The notes: generated by a model from the sequence alone, not told the origin. DNA of 64,000 nucleotides from Cryptosporangium arvum DSM 44712 (GCF_000585375.1 NZ_KK073874.1:5724067-5788066); one strand, 5' to 3'; positions 16,513-25,847 are shown, counted from the first letter of the stretch. A program made the numbers and translations.

Positions 16513-17318
16513 CCGCTCTCGCCGTACGTGACCTGCACATCCGCGACCTGGTCGGAGACCGCGAGATCGTCCGGGGCGTCTCGTTCGAGCTCACGCCCGG
16601 CCGGGTCGTCGGCATCGTCGGCGAGTCCGGCAGCGGCAAGACGCTGACGTGCCGGGCGGCGCTGGGCATCCTGCCCGAACACTTCGTCGTCTCCGCGGGG
16701 TCGATCGAGATCGGCGGACGGGACATCGCCGGGTTGTCGGACGCCGAGTGGACAGGTCTGCGTGGTTCGACGATCAGCGCGGTGTTCCAGGACCCGGCGT
16801 CCTATCTCAACCCGTCGATGAAGGTCGGAGCGCAGATCGCCGAGGTGGTCCGGGTCAAGAAGCGGGCGTCGCGGCGGGACGCCCGGCGTCGCGCCGTGGA
16901 GTTGCTCGACGCCGTCCACCTGCGCAACCCCGCGCTGGTCTTCGAGCAGTACCCCTACGAGTTGTCCGGCGGCATGCTCCAGCGGGTGCTGATCGCCGCG
17001 GCGATCGCGGCCGACCCGGCCGTGCTCATCGCCGACGAGGCCACCACCGCGCTCGACGTCATCGTGCAGGCCGAGATCCTCGACCTGCTGGCCGACCTGC
17101 GTGAACGCACCGGCCTGGCGCTGCTCGTGGTGTCCCACGACCTGGCCGTGATCGCCCAGCTGTGCGACGAGGTGCTCGTGCTGCGCGACGGCGAGGTCGT
17201 CGAGCGCGGAACGACCGCCGACGTGCTGCACGACCCGCGGCACGAGTACACCCGCCTGCTGATCTCCGAACACGAGCAGTACGGCCTGGACAAGTACCTG
17301 GAGGCCGTCGATGTCTGA
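16509..17318 (+). CDS. ABC transporter ATP-binding protein, DppD type
   Basis: 269 residues. Walker A GESGSGKT (38-45), Q loop in VFQDPASYLNP, signature LSGGM (152-156), Walker B VLIADEATT (172-180) and the switch His in VVSHDLAV are all intact. The C-terminal region is short compared with DppD proteins that carry an oligopeptide-transporter Cys cluster; I see no such Cys cluster. It overlaps the second ATPase gene by 8 nt. It energises import by the two permeases. Confidence 0.92.
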   Translation: MTALAVRDLHIRDLVGDREIVRGVSFELTPGRVVGIVGESGSGKTLTCRAALGILPEHFVVSAGSIEIGGRDIAGLSDAEWTGLRGSTISAVFQDPASYLNPSMKVGAQIAEVVRVKKRASRRDARRRAVELLDAVHLRNPALVFEQYPYELSGGMLQRVLIAAAIAADPAVLIADEATTALDVIVQAEILDLLADLRERTGLALLVVSHDLAVIAQLCDEVLVLRDGEVVERGTTADVLHDPRHEYTRLLISEHEQYGLDKYLEAVDV

Positions 17319-18114
17319 GCCGATCCTGAAGGTCGCGGACCTCTCCGTCTCCTACGGCCGGCACCAGGTGCTGCACGGCGTCTCGCTGGACGTGCGTCCG
17401 GGCGAGACCGTCGGCATCATCGGTGAGACGGGGTCGGGCAAGTCGACGCTGGCCCGCGCGGTGCTCGGCCTGGTGCCGGCGTCGGCGGGGAGCATCTCGG
17501 TCGACGGCTCCGACGTCACCCGCTTCTCGACGCGCAAGTGGCGGGCGTTCCGCCGCCGGGGCGTCGTCCAGTACGTCTTCCAGGACCCGCTGCGCAGCCT
17601 CGACCCGGACCTGACGATCGCCGACTCGCTGATCGAGCCGCTGCTGGTGCGGGGCGTGCCGCGGGCCGAGGCGCTGGCCGGGGCCGCCGCGCTGCTGGAG
17701 CGGGTGAAGCTCTCCGCGGAGCTGCTCGACCGGCTGCCCAGCGCGATCTCGGGCGGGCAGCGCCAGCGGGTGGCGGTGGCCCGCGCGCTGATCACCGACC
17801 CCGCGCTGGTCATCCTCGACGAGCCGGTCAGCGCGCTGGACTCGGCGAACCGCGTGCTCGTGCTCGAGATCCTCAAGTCGTTGGAGGCCGCGCTGGTCTT
17901 CATCTCCCACGACCTGGGGTCGGTGGCCGGGATCGCCGACCGCATCGGCGTGATCTACCAGGGCGAACTGGTCGAGGACCGCCCGACGCGCGACCTGATC
18001 ACCGCGCCGTCGCACGCGTACAGCCGGTTGCTCGTCAGCTCCGTGCCGACGCTGAGGTCCGCGTCCTCCGACCGCACCGAACGAGAAGAGCTCCGCGCGC
18101 TTCTCTCCGTCTGA
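17311..18114 (+). CDS. ABC transporter ATP-binding protein, DppF type
   Basis: 267 residues. Walker A GETGSGKS (38-45), Q loop YVFQDPLRSLDPDL, signature ISGGQRQRVAVARAL, Walker B LVILDEPVSALDSAN and switch His in FISHDLG are complete. Together with the preceding ATPase it forms the usual D/F heterodimer. The GTRDLI-like tail (PTRDLITAPSHAYSRLLVSSVP) is typical for peptide importers. The next gene begins 9 nt later behind GAGGGA. Confidence 0.92.
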   Translation: MSEPILKVADLSVSYGRHQVLHGVSLDVRPGETVGIIGETGSGKSTLARAVLGLVPASAGSISVDGSDVTRFSTRKWRAFRRRGVVQYVFQDPLRSLDPDLTIADSLIEPLLVRGVPRAEALAGAAALLERVKLSAELLDRLPSAISGGQRQRVAVARALITDPALVILDEPVSALDSANRVLVLEILKSLEAALVFISHDLGSVAGIADRIGVIYQGELVEDRPTRDLITAPSHAYSRLLVSSVPTLRSASSDRTEREELRALLSV

Positions 18115-18123
18115 GAGGGAACC

Positions 18124-19430
18124 ATGATCCACCTCGCGCTCCACCCCTACGGGGTCGGCGGGCCCGGCCAGCACGGCCTGTGGAAAGACCCGCGGGTCGC
18201 CAAGAACGCCAGCATCGACATCCAGTACTACATCCGGCAGGCCCAGCTCGCCGAGGACGCCCTGTTCGACGCGCTGTTCATCGTCGACAGCCAGTTCATC
18301 ACCAGCACGTACCCGTCGCACTACCTCAACCGGCTCGAGCCGCTGACCCTGCTCTCCGCGGTCGCGGTGCACACGTCGCGGATCGGCCTGGTCGGCCGGC
18401 GAGCTCGACCTACAACTCGCCGTTCAACCTCGCCCGGCGGTTCGGCTCGCTCGACCACATCAGCGGCGGGCGGGCCGGCTGGAACGTCGTGACCAGTTTC
18501 GACACCGGGACGTCACGCAACTACGGGCTGGAGGAACACCTCGACTACGCCACCCGGTACGGCCGGGCGCTCGAGGCCGTGCAGGTCGTCCGCGGGCTCT
18601 GGGACTCCTACGAGGACGACGCGTTCCCGGCCGACGTGTCGCGGGACGTGTTCCTGGACCCGTCCAAGCTGCACGCGCTGAACCACGTCGGCGAGCACTT
18701 CCGGGTCGACGGGCCGCTGAACCTGTCGCGGTCGCCGCAGGGGCAGCCGGTGATCTTCCAGGCCGGGGTCTCGGAGGAGGGGCGCGACCTGGCCGCGCGG
18801 GTCGCCGAGGGCATCTACGCGCCGGGCAGCTCACTGGAGCAGGCCCACGAGTACTACGCCGACGTCAAGCGCCGCACGGCCGCGGCCGGACGCGACCCCG
18901 ACCACCTCAAGATCTTCATCCACGGCAGCCCGATCGTGGCGTCCACCGACGCGGCGGCGCGGGAACGCGAACGGGAGATCTTCGCCGAGGACAACAGCTT
19001 CACGCAGAACCTGGCACTACTGGGGCGGGGGTTCGGCGCGCACGACTTCAGCGTCTACGACCCGGACGGGCCGTTCCCCGACGTCGCGCACCTGGCCGAG
19101 CGCGGCGGGCGCACCGGGGCGACGAAGATCATCGAGCGGGCCCGCCGCGAGAACCTCACGCTGCGCCAGGTCGTCGAGAGCGCGAACGAATTCCGGCAGT
19201 CGCCGTTCGTGGGCGCGCCGGAGACCGTCACCGACACCATCGAGCGGTGGTTCGCGGCCGGCACGTTCGACGGCATCAACCTCGCGTTCCGCACCGAGGA
19301 GGAGCTGACGGCGTTCGTCGAGGGGGTCGTGCCGCTGCTGCAGAAACGCGGCCTGTTCCGCACCGAGTACCGGGCCGAGACGCTCCGCGGGCACCTCGGC
19401 CTGCCGATCCCGGCGAACCGCCATGCGTGA
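18124..19430 (+). pseudogene. Second NtaA/SnaA-type FMN monooxygenase, disrupted by a one-base deletion
   Basis: The first 91 codons read in frame from ATG 18124 (GVGGPGQHGLW, FIVDSQFITSTYPSHYLNRL). At about 18396 the frame changes: GGC is followed by CGGCGAGC where an intact gene needs one more base to read Gly-x-Ala-Ser-Ser-Thr-Tyr-Asn. The other frame then continues cleanly to TGA 19430 (RRFGSLDHISGGRAGWNVV, SPQGQPVIFQAGVSEEGRDL, GHLGLPIPANRHA). Restored, it would be 435 residues and a paralogue of the 11827 gene. As written, translation stops at 18492. Codon use and motifs downstream look undamaged, so this is either a sequencing error or a very recent mutation. The stop overlaps the next start by 8 nt. 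Confidence 0.85.
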
Positions 19431-21738
19431 GGTCCACGTCGTCCCGTTTCCGTCGGTCGCTCCCCCGGCCGCTGTCGACGTCCTGATCGTCGGGGCCGGG
19501 CCGGTCGGGCTCTCCGCGGCGATCGAGCTGTCCGCGCGGGGCGTCGGCGTGGCCGTCGTGGACCGGGCGCGCGAGGCCACGCTGATCCGGGCCGGCGCGA
19601 TGGGCCACACGCCCCGGGTCGTCGAGCACTTCCGGCGCTGGGGTGTGCTGCAGCGCATCCGCGACGAGTGGACGTTCCCGCCCGAGTGGAACCGCGGGAT
19701 CCGGCTCGTCACCGCCCTGGTCGGCCACGAGCTGGGGCCGGCTCCGGCTCCGGCGTCGTCCGGCGCTCGGCAGACGTCGTCGGAGGAGGCGTTGCGGCGC
19801 CCGCAGTCCGCGCTGCAGAAGGTGTTCCTCGACCATCTCGCGGCCCGGGGCGTCCCCGTCTCCGGTGGCTGGGAGCTGACCGCGCTGACCTCGACCCCCG
19901 ACGGCGTCGAGGCCGAGGTCTCCGGCCGGACCGTCCGGGCGAAGTACGTGCTCGGCGCCGACGGGGGCAGCAGCACGGTGCGCCGCCTGGCCGGCATTCC
20001 CCGCGACGGCGAGCGCGCGACCGAGAAGCGCTACCGGCTGATCGTGCGCACCGGCGACATCTCCGACCGGGTCGGGCCGGCGCCCAGCGGCACGAACATC
20101 GTGGTCAACCAGAAGGCGTCCGGCTTCCTCGCCGCGGTCAGCACCCGCGAATGGCGGGTCTACGCCGGGCCGTTCCCGCTCGATTCCGAACCGTCCGAGG
20201 CGGAACTGCTCGAGACCGCACGCGCCGCGTTCGGCTTCGATCTCGACCTCGAGATCGCGTCGGCGACGACGTTCTACGAGGCCACCCGGATCGCCCGCAC
20301 GTTCCGCTCCGGCCGGGTGCTGCTGGCCGGCGACGCCGCGCACGTCCGCACGCCGGGCGGCAACCTCGGCGAGGGCTTCGGCGACGTGGTGAACCTCGGC
20401 TGGAAGCTCGCCGCCGTGCTCGCCGGGTCCGCCCCCGACACCCTGCTCGACTCCTACGACCAGGAGCGACGGCCCCACAACCGGCGGGTCGCCGATTTCG
20501 CGCTGGCCCGTGCCCGGCGGTCGAGAGCCGCGCTGGCGGACGTCCGCGCGATCGGCGTGCCGGACGACGCGGACCTGAGCCTCTCCGCCCAGCGGAAGCG
20601 CGCCGAGATCACCCGCCGCCTGGGACAGGATCGCGTCGACGCCGCCGGGGTCACGTTCGACGAGCGCTACGACACCTCGCCCGTGATCTGGCCGGGCGAC
20701 CGGCTGGGCGCACCGTGGCGTCCCGACGTCTACGAGGACGACCCCCGGCCGGGCCACCGCGCCCCCGACGGTGTCGTCGACCCCTACGGCACCACGCTCT
20801 ACGACCGCATCGGCGGCAGCTTCGCGCTACTCGTGCTCACGCCCGACCGCAGCGTCGAGAAGGCCTTCGTGGACGCGGTCGGCGACGCCGTCCCGTTCAC
20901 CGTCGTCCACCTCGACGGGGTGCGCGACCGGTACGGCGCCGACAACGTGCTCGTCCGCCCCGACCAGCACGTCGCCTGGCGCGGCGACGCCCTTCCCGCC
21001 GGCGGCGCCCCCGCCGTGCTCGACCGGATCCTCGACAGGAGCCCACACATGACCGACCACTTCCCCCCGCCGGGCCTGAACACCCGCGGCACGGTGCTCG
21101 TCGTCCCCGGCCGGGGCGAGAACCCGCGCACCTACGCCCGCCTCGGCGCCCGCCTGGCCGCCGACGCCTACCACGTGCGTGTCCTGACGCACGTCGACGA
21201 GGTCGCCGGCGCCGCCGCCGACCCCGACCTGGTGCGCCCGCTCGTGCTGATCGGCGCGGACACCGGAGCGGCGTCGGTGGGCGCCCTGGTGGCCGGCGAC
21301 GACGCCGCCGCCGACGCGGTCGTCCTGGCCGGCCTACCCGGGTACGGAGCCCGGACCGCGCAGGACTGGGACGACGAACTCGACACCCGGACGCACTGTC
21401 CCACCCACCGCGGGGTGCTCAACGCCGAGCCGACGCCCGGAGCGCTGAGCACCGAGGTCGACAGCGCGCTGCTCGACGCCGCCTACGGCAGCACGGCCGA
21501 CCTCCCCCACCTGCTGCTCGTCGGTGACGCCGACCCGTACGCCGACCGGGCCGCGCTCACCCGGGTCGCCAAGGCTCTGCCCAGGGCACGGCTCGCGGTG
21601 GTGCGCGAGGGCCACCACGACGTCCTCAACGACCTCCAGCACCGGTCGGTGGCGGCGGAGATCGTCACGTTCCTGGAGGCACTGCGCAGTTCCGATCCGC
21701 TGGTGCCGTTCGTCGGCATCGAGTCGAGCGCGTGGTGA
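19423..21738 (+). CDS. FAD-dependent aromatic hydroxylase fused to an alpha/beta hydrolase
   Basis: 771 residues. Residues 1-542 are a class A flavoprotein monooxygenase: Rossmann GAGPVG (24-29), ADGGSSTVR, GDAAHVRTPGGNLGEG FAD motif, and a thioredoxin-like C-terminal lobe ending RPDQHVAWRG. Residues 543-771 form an alpha/beta hydrolase (GTVLVVPGRGENPRTYARLG, VGDADPYADR, EGHHDVLND) whose elbow reads GADTG, placing Asp613 where Ser is usual. ATG 21049 at the junction has AGGAG 7 nt upstream, so the hydrolase may also be made separately. Last gene of the importer operon; probable role is ring hydroxylation followed by hydrolysis of the substrate. Confidence 0.8.
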   Translation: MREVHVVPFPSVAPPAAVDVLIVGAGPVGLSAAIELSARGVGVAVVDRAREATLIRAGAMGHTPRVVEHFRRWGVLQRIRDEWTFPPEWNRGIRLVTALVGHELGPAPAPASSGARQTSSEEALRRPQSALQKVFLDHLAARGVPVSGGWELTALTSTPDGVEAEVSGRTVRAKYVLGADGGSSTVRRLAGIPRDGERATEKRYRLIVRTGDISDRVGPAPSGTNIVVNQKASGFLAAVSTREWRVYAGPFPLDSEPSEAELLETARAAFGFDLDLEIASATTFYEATRIARTFRSGRVLLAGDAAHVRTPGGNLGEGFGDVVNLGWKLAAVLAGSAPDTLLDSYDQERRPHNRRVADFALARARRSRAALADVRAIGVPDDADLSLSAQRKRAEITRRLGQDRVDAAGVTFDERYDTSPVIWPGDRLGAPWRPDVYEDDPRPGHRAPDGVVDPYGTTLYDRIGGSFALLVLTPDRSVEKAFVDAVGDAVPFTVVHLDGVRDRYGADNVLVRPDQHVAWRGDALPAGGAPAVLDRILDRSPHMTDHFPPPGLNTRGTVLVVPGRGENPRTYARLGARLAADAYHVRVLTHVDEVAGAAADPDLVRPLVLIGADTGAASVGALVAGDDAAADAVVLAGLPGYGARTAQDWDDELDTRTHCPTHRGVLNAEPTPGALSTEVDSALLDAAYGSTADLPHLLLVGDADPYADRAALTRVAKALPRARLAVVREGHHDVLNDLQHRSVAAEIVTFLEALRSSDPLVPFVGIESSAW

Positions 21739-21846
21739 CTCCGGGCTGACCCCGAGGAGGAATCGGGAGTTTCCCCGGAGGCGGCCGGGCGGTAACGGGT
21801 CCATCCTGGATCGGCAGCGCCCACCACGATCCCGGAGTTGATCGAG

Positions 21847-22089
21847 ATGCGAAGCCAGCTCCTCTCCGCCCGCGCCGCCGCCCTGTTCGCCAGCGACCTC
21901 CCCACCGGCTCCCGGCCCGGTCACGCCGCCGTGCGCGCCGCCATCGCGGCCTCCGTGCGCACGTGCGGCGGCACCCGCGGCTGCGTGGCCGCGCTCGCCA
22001 CCGCCTACGGTGACTGCCCCGAGGTGGCCGCCCCGCGCATGCGGTGGGCGCTCGGGGTTCTCGCCGAGCCGGTCGCGCTCGCCGCGTGA
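21847..22089 (+). CDS. Small conserved-looking protein, function unknown
   Basis: 80 residues; helical, with a Cys-containing central turn (VRTCGGTRGCVAAL and YGDCPEVAAPRMRW). The pattern of an Ala-rich N-terminal part and a MRWA end looks like small actinobacterial hypothetical proteins, but I cannot name a family. GGAG at 21834-21837 is 9 nt before ATG 21847. It is separated from the hydroxylase-hydrolase stop by 108 nt, so it probably has its own promoter. Confidence 0.5.
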   Translation: MRSQLLSARAAALFASDLPTGSRPGHAAVRAAIAASVRTCGGTRGCVAALATAYGDCPEVAAPRMRWALGVLAEPVALAA

Positions 22090-22099
22090 CCCGCGCGCC

Positions 22100-23587
22100 T
22101 CAGCCGCGGGTGCAGTCCCGGTCGGCCGGGGGAAGCGTCTTGTTCAGCAGGTAGTCGTCGACGAGCCGGTCGACGCACGTGTTGCCGTCGTAGAGGTAGA
22201 CGCGGTGGCGGAACGCGCCGCGCAGGGTCACCTCGACCGACCGCGAGAGGCCCGCGTGCAGGGCGCGCCGGCTCGCGGGCGGTGCGACCGGGTCACCGTC
22301 GGCTCCGATCAGCAGCGCGGGGACGTCGCTGGTGATCTCCACCGGCCGATCGGTCGGTTCGACCGGCCAGAACGCGCACGGCGTGACGTTGCGCGCGAGC
22401 GGTCCGAAGAGCGGCTCGTCGCGTCGGTGGGCCTGGACGTCCCGGAAGTAGGACTCCGGGTCGCGGACCGCCGGCCGGTCCGCGCACCGGGTCGCGGTCT
22501 CCCCGTCGGTCGGGCCGGGAACCGGTTCGACTGGCCCCGAGCGTCCGTCGAGCGCCCGCACCACGGCGCTGAACCGCGCGTACGCCGCCTCGGTGTCGGC
22601 GGAAGGGCGCAGCAGGCCGGGCAGGGTCGCCGCGTCGACGCGGCGCCCGGCCACCGCGATCCCGGCACCGGCCGCGCGCCGCCGGATCCGCTCCACGGTG
22701 GCGAGCACCTGGTCCGGGCTCGCACCGAGGCCGGCGGTCGCGTCGCGCTCCGCGGCCCAGCCGGCCCAGTGCGCCAGCACGGCCTCGTCCGCCGCGCCGC
22801 CGATCGGCGGGGACACCGGGGTGCTGTCGAGCACCACGCGCCGCACGTGCGTCGGGAACAGCTGCGCGTAGACGGCGCCCAGATACCCGCCGGACGACCA
22901 GCCGAGGTAGGAGACGCGCTCGGTGGTGAGGGCGCTGCGCACGACGTCCAGATCACGGGCGAGCGTGCGTGTCGACGCGTGCGGCAGCAGGTCGTCGGCC
23001 TTCGCGCACCGCGCGGCCAGGTCTTTCGCGGCGGCGACGCTCGCGTCGAACGCGCGCCGGTCGGGGGCGGCACGCACCGCGCCGCGCCCGCCCGGCCAGC
23101 CGCACCCGAGCCGCGTGCTGCGGCCGGTGAACCGCGAGTCGACGCCCACCAGGTCGTAGCGGGCCGCGACGTCCGGCGAGCCGTGCACCATGTCCGGCCG
23201 CAGCCCCTGCAGCACGGCCAGGACGCCGTCGCGTGACCCGCCGGGGTTTCCGGTGTGGACGACGAGCGTTCCCAGGTGGTGGTCGGTGTCGGTGCCGAGG
23301 CGGCGGGCGACGGCCAGCGTGAGCGTGCGCCCCGCGGGCTCGTCGTAGTCCACCGGCACGGTGATCTCCGTGCAGCGGGCGCCGGCGTCGTCGAGCGACC
23401 GGCCGGTGGGATCGTCCGCCCCCGCCCGGCAGCCGTGCCAGGTCACGTCCTGGCGGTAGTAGCGGTCCAGCGCGAACGGGTGGCTCCCGCTGATCGCCAG
23501 CCGGATCACGAGGCCCGGCCCCCACACGACGCCGGCGATCACCACCGCGACGAGACCGACGGCGAGGGCGACGCGCGATTTCACCAC
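22100..23587 (-). CDS. Alpha/beta hydrolase with TAP-like C-terminal domain, membrane-anchored or secreted
   Basis: 495 residues. One N-terminal hydrophobic segment (VALAVGLVAVVIAGVVWGPGLVI, partial) acts as signal anchor. The segment YLGWSSGGYLGAVYAQLFP supplies the nucleophile Ser in GxSxG. The C-terminal part (VPALLIGADGDPVAPPASRRAL, HRVYLYDGNTCVDRLVDDYLL) matches the TAP-like region of Streptomyces tripeptidyl aminopeptidase relatives. Probably an extracytoplasmic peptidase or esterase. I place the start at GTG 23587 because TACATT lies 7 nt before it (leaderless layout); TTG 23596 is an alternative. Confidence 0.8.
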   Translation of the reverse strand: MVKSRVALAVGLVAVVIAGVVWGPGLVIRLAISGSHPFALDRYYRQDVTWHGCRAGADDPTGRSLDDAGARCTEITVPVDYDEPAGRTLTLAVARRLGTDTDHHLGTLVVHTGNPGGSRDGVLAVLQGLRPDMVHGSPDVAARYDLVGVDSRFTGRSTRLGCGWPGGRGAVRAAPDRRAFDASVAAAKDLAARCAKADDLLPHASTRTLARDLDVVRSALTTERVSYLGWSSGGYLGAVYAQLFPTHVRRVVLDSTPVSPPIGGAADEAVLAHWAGWAAERDATAGLGASPDQVLATVERIRRRAAGAGIAVAGRRVDAATLPGLLRPSADTEAAYARFSAVVRALDGRSGPVEPVPGPTDGETATRCADRPAVRDPESYFRDVQAHRRDEPLFGPLARNVTPCAFWPVEPTDRPVEITSDVPALLIGADGDPVAPPASRRALHAGLSRSVEVTLRGAFRHRVYLYDGNTCVDRLVDDYLLNKTLPPADRDCTRG

Positions 23588-23634
23588 GCACCGCAATGTA
23601 CGGGCCGGTCAAAACAGCCACGGCCCGGTCTACC

Positions 23635-24405
23635 TCAGCGCGGCGCCAGACGCAGCACGCTCAGGTAGCGGCGGACGACGCGGTCGTCCAGATCCGTGCG
23701 GACGCGCTCGGCGATCGCGTCGAGGAGGGGTTCGCGGACGCCGGGCTCGAGCCGCCGGTAGAGCGACGTCGTGCGGAGCAGGTCGGCGAGGCCCGCCCCG
23801 TCGAGTTCCTGGACGGTCGGGTACCAGCGTGTGGTCACCGGGCCGAACCCCGGCCACTCGACGTCCGCCGCGGCGCGGGCCTCGTCCTCCGCCGGCGGGT
23901 TGCCCCAGCCGGGGTTCCCCGGCGCGAACCGCTCGTGCAGGTCGGCGGTGGCGGCGTACATCTCCGGCTCCTCCGGCCGCCGCACCACGACGTGCCCGAG
24001 CAGCGCCATCCAGCCGCCCGGCCGGAGCACGTCGTGCGCCCGCGGCCAGCCGACCACGGGATCCACCCAGTGCCACGACGACGCGGCCACCAGCAGATCG
24101 AACCGCAGGCCCCGATCGTCCCACCGCTCGAACGTCGTCGGCACGACGTCGACCGCGGGGTACCGAACCAACCGGCGACGCGCCCGCGCGGCCAGCGCGT
24201 GGCCCGGCTCCAGCGCCGTGACCGTGTACCCGAGCCCGGCCAGCGACCGGGTCGCCTGGCCCGTGCCGCACCCGATTTCGAGCACGGACGACCCGCTCCC
24301 GACCCCGGTGAGCGAGCCCAGGTCGGCGAAGGCCTGGTCGGGGTAGCCCGGCCGGATCCGGTCGTAGAGCTCCGCCACCTCGTCGAACACCAGGCCCAGG
24401 GTCAT
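23635..24405 (-). CDS. Class I SAM-dependent methyltransferase
   Basis: 256 residues. It opens FDEVAELYDRIRPGYPDQAF. SAM motif I is VLEIGCGTGQATRSLA, motif II is VTALEPGHALAARAR, and SSWHWVDPVVGW is the aromatic motif of this subgroup. The related protein at 48610 shares the WHWVDP element. The acceptor is unknown. It is divergent from a TetR gene (24522), which may control it. Start ATG 24405 follows GGGACGTGACG. Confidence 0.85.
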   Translation of the reverse strand: MTLGLVFDEVAELYDRIRPGYPDQAFADLGSLTGVGSGSSVLEIGCGTGQATRSLAGLGYTVTALEPGHALAARARRRLVRYPAVDVVPTTFERWDDRGLRFDLLVAASSWHWVDPVVGWPRAHDVLRPGGWMALLGHVVVRRPEEPEMYAATADLHERFAPGNPGWGNPPAEDEARAAADVEWPGFGPVTTRWYPTVQELDGAGLADLLRTTSLYRRLEPGVREPLLDAIAERVRTDLDDRVVRRYLSVLRLAPR

Positions 24406-24491
24406 CGTCACGTCCCGTCGTAGTAGGTCGGCCGCCGGGGCGGGTACCGCGGAACATCGTGCCGGGCGAATCGGCCCGATCGCCTTCAAGA

Positions 24492-24505
24492 CCGAACGTT
24501 CTATC
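24492..24505. promoter_or_regulatory. Candidate TetR operator
   Basis: The segment CCGAACGTTCTATC contains the 8-bp palindrome GAACGTTC at 24494-24501. It lies between the divergent methyltransferase (24405) and TetR (24522) starts, immediately upstream of the TACGCT -10 box (24509-24514) of the TetR gene. Position and symmetry suit autorepression. Confidence 0.55.
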
Positions 24506-24521
24506 TAGTACGCTGTGAGCC

Positions 24522-25082
24522 GTGAAGACCTCGGAAGCCCGGGCTCGGCTGCTCGCCACCGCGACCCGGATCTTCTACGCCGACGGTATCCATTCGGTCG
24601 GCGTCGACCGCATCGTCAGCGAGGCGCAGGTCACCCGGGCCACGCTCTACCGGCACTTCCCCGGCAAGGAAGACCTCGTCGTCGCCTACCTCACCGAGGT
24701 CGACCGGGCCATCCGCGCGAAGGCCGGCGAGCTGCTCGCGGAGGACCGGCCGGCCGCCGACACGCTCCGGACCCTGGCCCGGGCCATCGCCGACGACATC
24801 CGGTCCCCCGGCTTCCGCGGGTGCGCGTTCCTCAACGCGGTCGCCGAGTACCCCGACGTCGAACACCCGGTCCACCAGGTGGTGCTCGCCCACCGGCAGT
24901 GGTTCCTCGACACGGTCACCGGCCTGTTCGCGCGCACGGCGGACCTCCCCGCCGAGCCCGCCGCGCAGCACTTCGTCATGCTGCGCGACGGCGCGATGGC
25001 CGCGGGCTGCCTGTTCGACCCGGCGTTGATCTGCGAAACCTTCCTCCGCGGCGTCGACGGCCTCCTCCGCGCCCGAGCCTGA
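24522..25082 (+). CDS. TetR-family transcriptional regulator
   Basis: 186 residues. N-terminal HTH: ARLLATATRIFYADGIHSVGVDRIVSEAQVTRATLYRHFPGKEDLV (about 7-52, shown by the GVDRIV and TLYRHF marks). The ligand-binding domain has the GCAFLNAVAEYP motif seen in a common TetR subgroup. GTG start with TACGCT 7 nt upstream, so probably leaderless. It likely represses itself and the divergent methyltransferase. Confidence 0.87.
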   Translation: MKTSEARARLLATATRIFYADGIHSVGVDRIVSEAQVTRATLYRHFPGKEDLVVAYLTEVDRAIRAKAGELLAEDRPAADTLRTLARAIADDIRSPGFRGCAFLNAVAEYPDVEHPVHQVVLAHRQWFLDTVTGLFARTADLPAEPAAQHFVMLRDGAMAAGCLFDPALICETFLRGVDGLLRARA

Positions 25083-25136
25083 CGATCCGCGCCTCACCAC
25101 CGCGCCCGACCACCGTGCCTGGCCTACGATCGAAAG

Positions 25137-25847
25137 GTGTTCACGCGCCAAGGGCCGACGCTGGGTGAACTGACCGTGCAGGCACTGTCCTCAGTCGAAC
25201 GTGGTTACGACCTGCTCGCCCCGAAGTTCGACCACACGCCGTTCCGCACGCCGGCGATCGTGCTCGACGCGACCGCCGACGCGCTGGCCGGGCACGGCCC
25301 GTTCACCGACGGTCTCGACGTGTGCTGCGGGACCGGCGCCGGGCTCACCGTCGTGGAGACGCTCTGCCCCGGGCGCGCCACCGGCGTCGACTTCAGCGCG
25401 GGCATGCTCGCGCGGGCACGGGAAGCGCACCCGGGCGCCACCTGGGTCCGCGCCGACGCCCGCGCGCTGCCGTTCGCCGGGGCGTTCGACCTCGCGGTCA
25501 GCTTCGGCGCCCTCGGGCACTTCCTGCCCGCCGACCGGCCCGCGCTGTTCGCGGGGGTGTTCCGCGCGCTGCGCCCGGGCGGCCTGTTCGCGTTCCCGAT
25601 CGAGGCGCCGCCACCGGTCGCGTCGGGCTGGTACTGGTTCACCCGCGGGTTCGACCTGACGATGCGTGTGCGCAACGCGGTGTGGCGCCCGCCGTTCGTC
25701 ATGTACTACCGCACCAGCGCCCTGCCGGCCGTCCGCGCCGACCTGTCGGCCGCCGGTTTCACCCCGACGTCGGTCGAGCTCACCGCGGCCGGCGAATACC
25801 GTCCCGGCAGCCCGCGGTGCCTGCTGGTGCTCGCCCGCAAACCCTGA
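25137..25847 (+). CDS. Class I SAM-dependent methyltransferase
   Basis: 236 residues. SAM motif I appears as LDVCCGTGAGLTVVE, motif II as TGVDFSAGMLARARE, motif III as WVRADARALPFAGAFDLAVS; RALRPGGLFAFPIE follows. This is the ubiquinone/menaquinone-type methyltransferase fold with unknown acceptor. GTG 25137 follows TACGAT by 6 nt, a leaderless layout. No partner gene is obvious. Confidence 0.83.
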   Translation: MFTRQGPTLGELTVQALSSVERGYDLLAPKFDHTPFRTPAIVLDATADALAGHGPFTDGLDVCCGTGAGLTVVETLCPGRATGVDFSAGMLARAREAHPGATWVRADARALPFAGAFDLAVSFGALGHFLPADRPALFAGVFRALRPGGLFAFPIEAPPPVASGWYWFTRGFDLTMRVRNAVWRPPFVMYYRTSALPAVRADLSAAGFTPTSVELTAAGEYRPGSPRCLLVLARKP

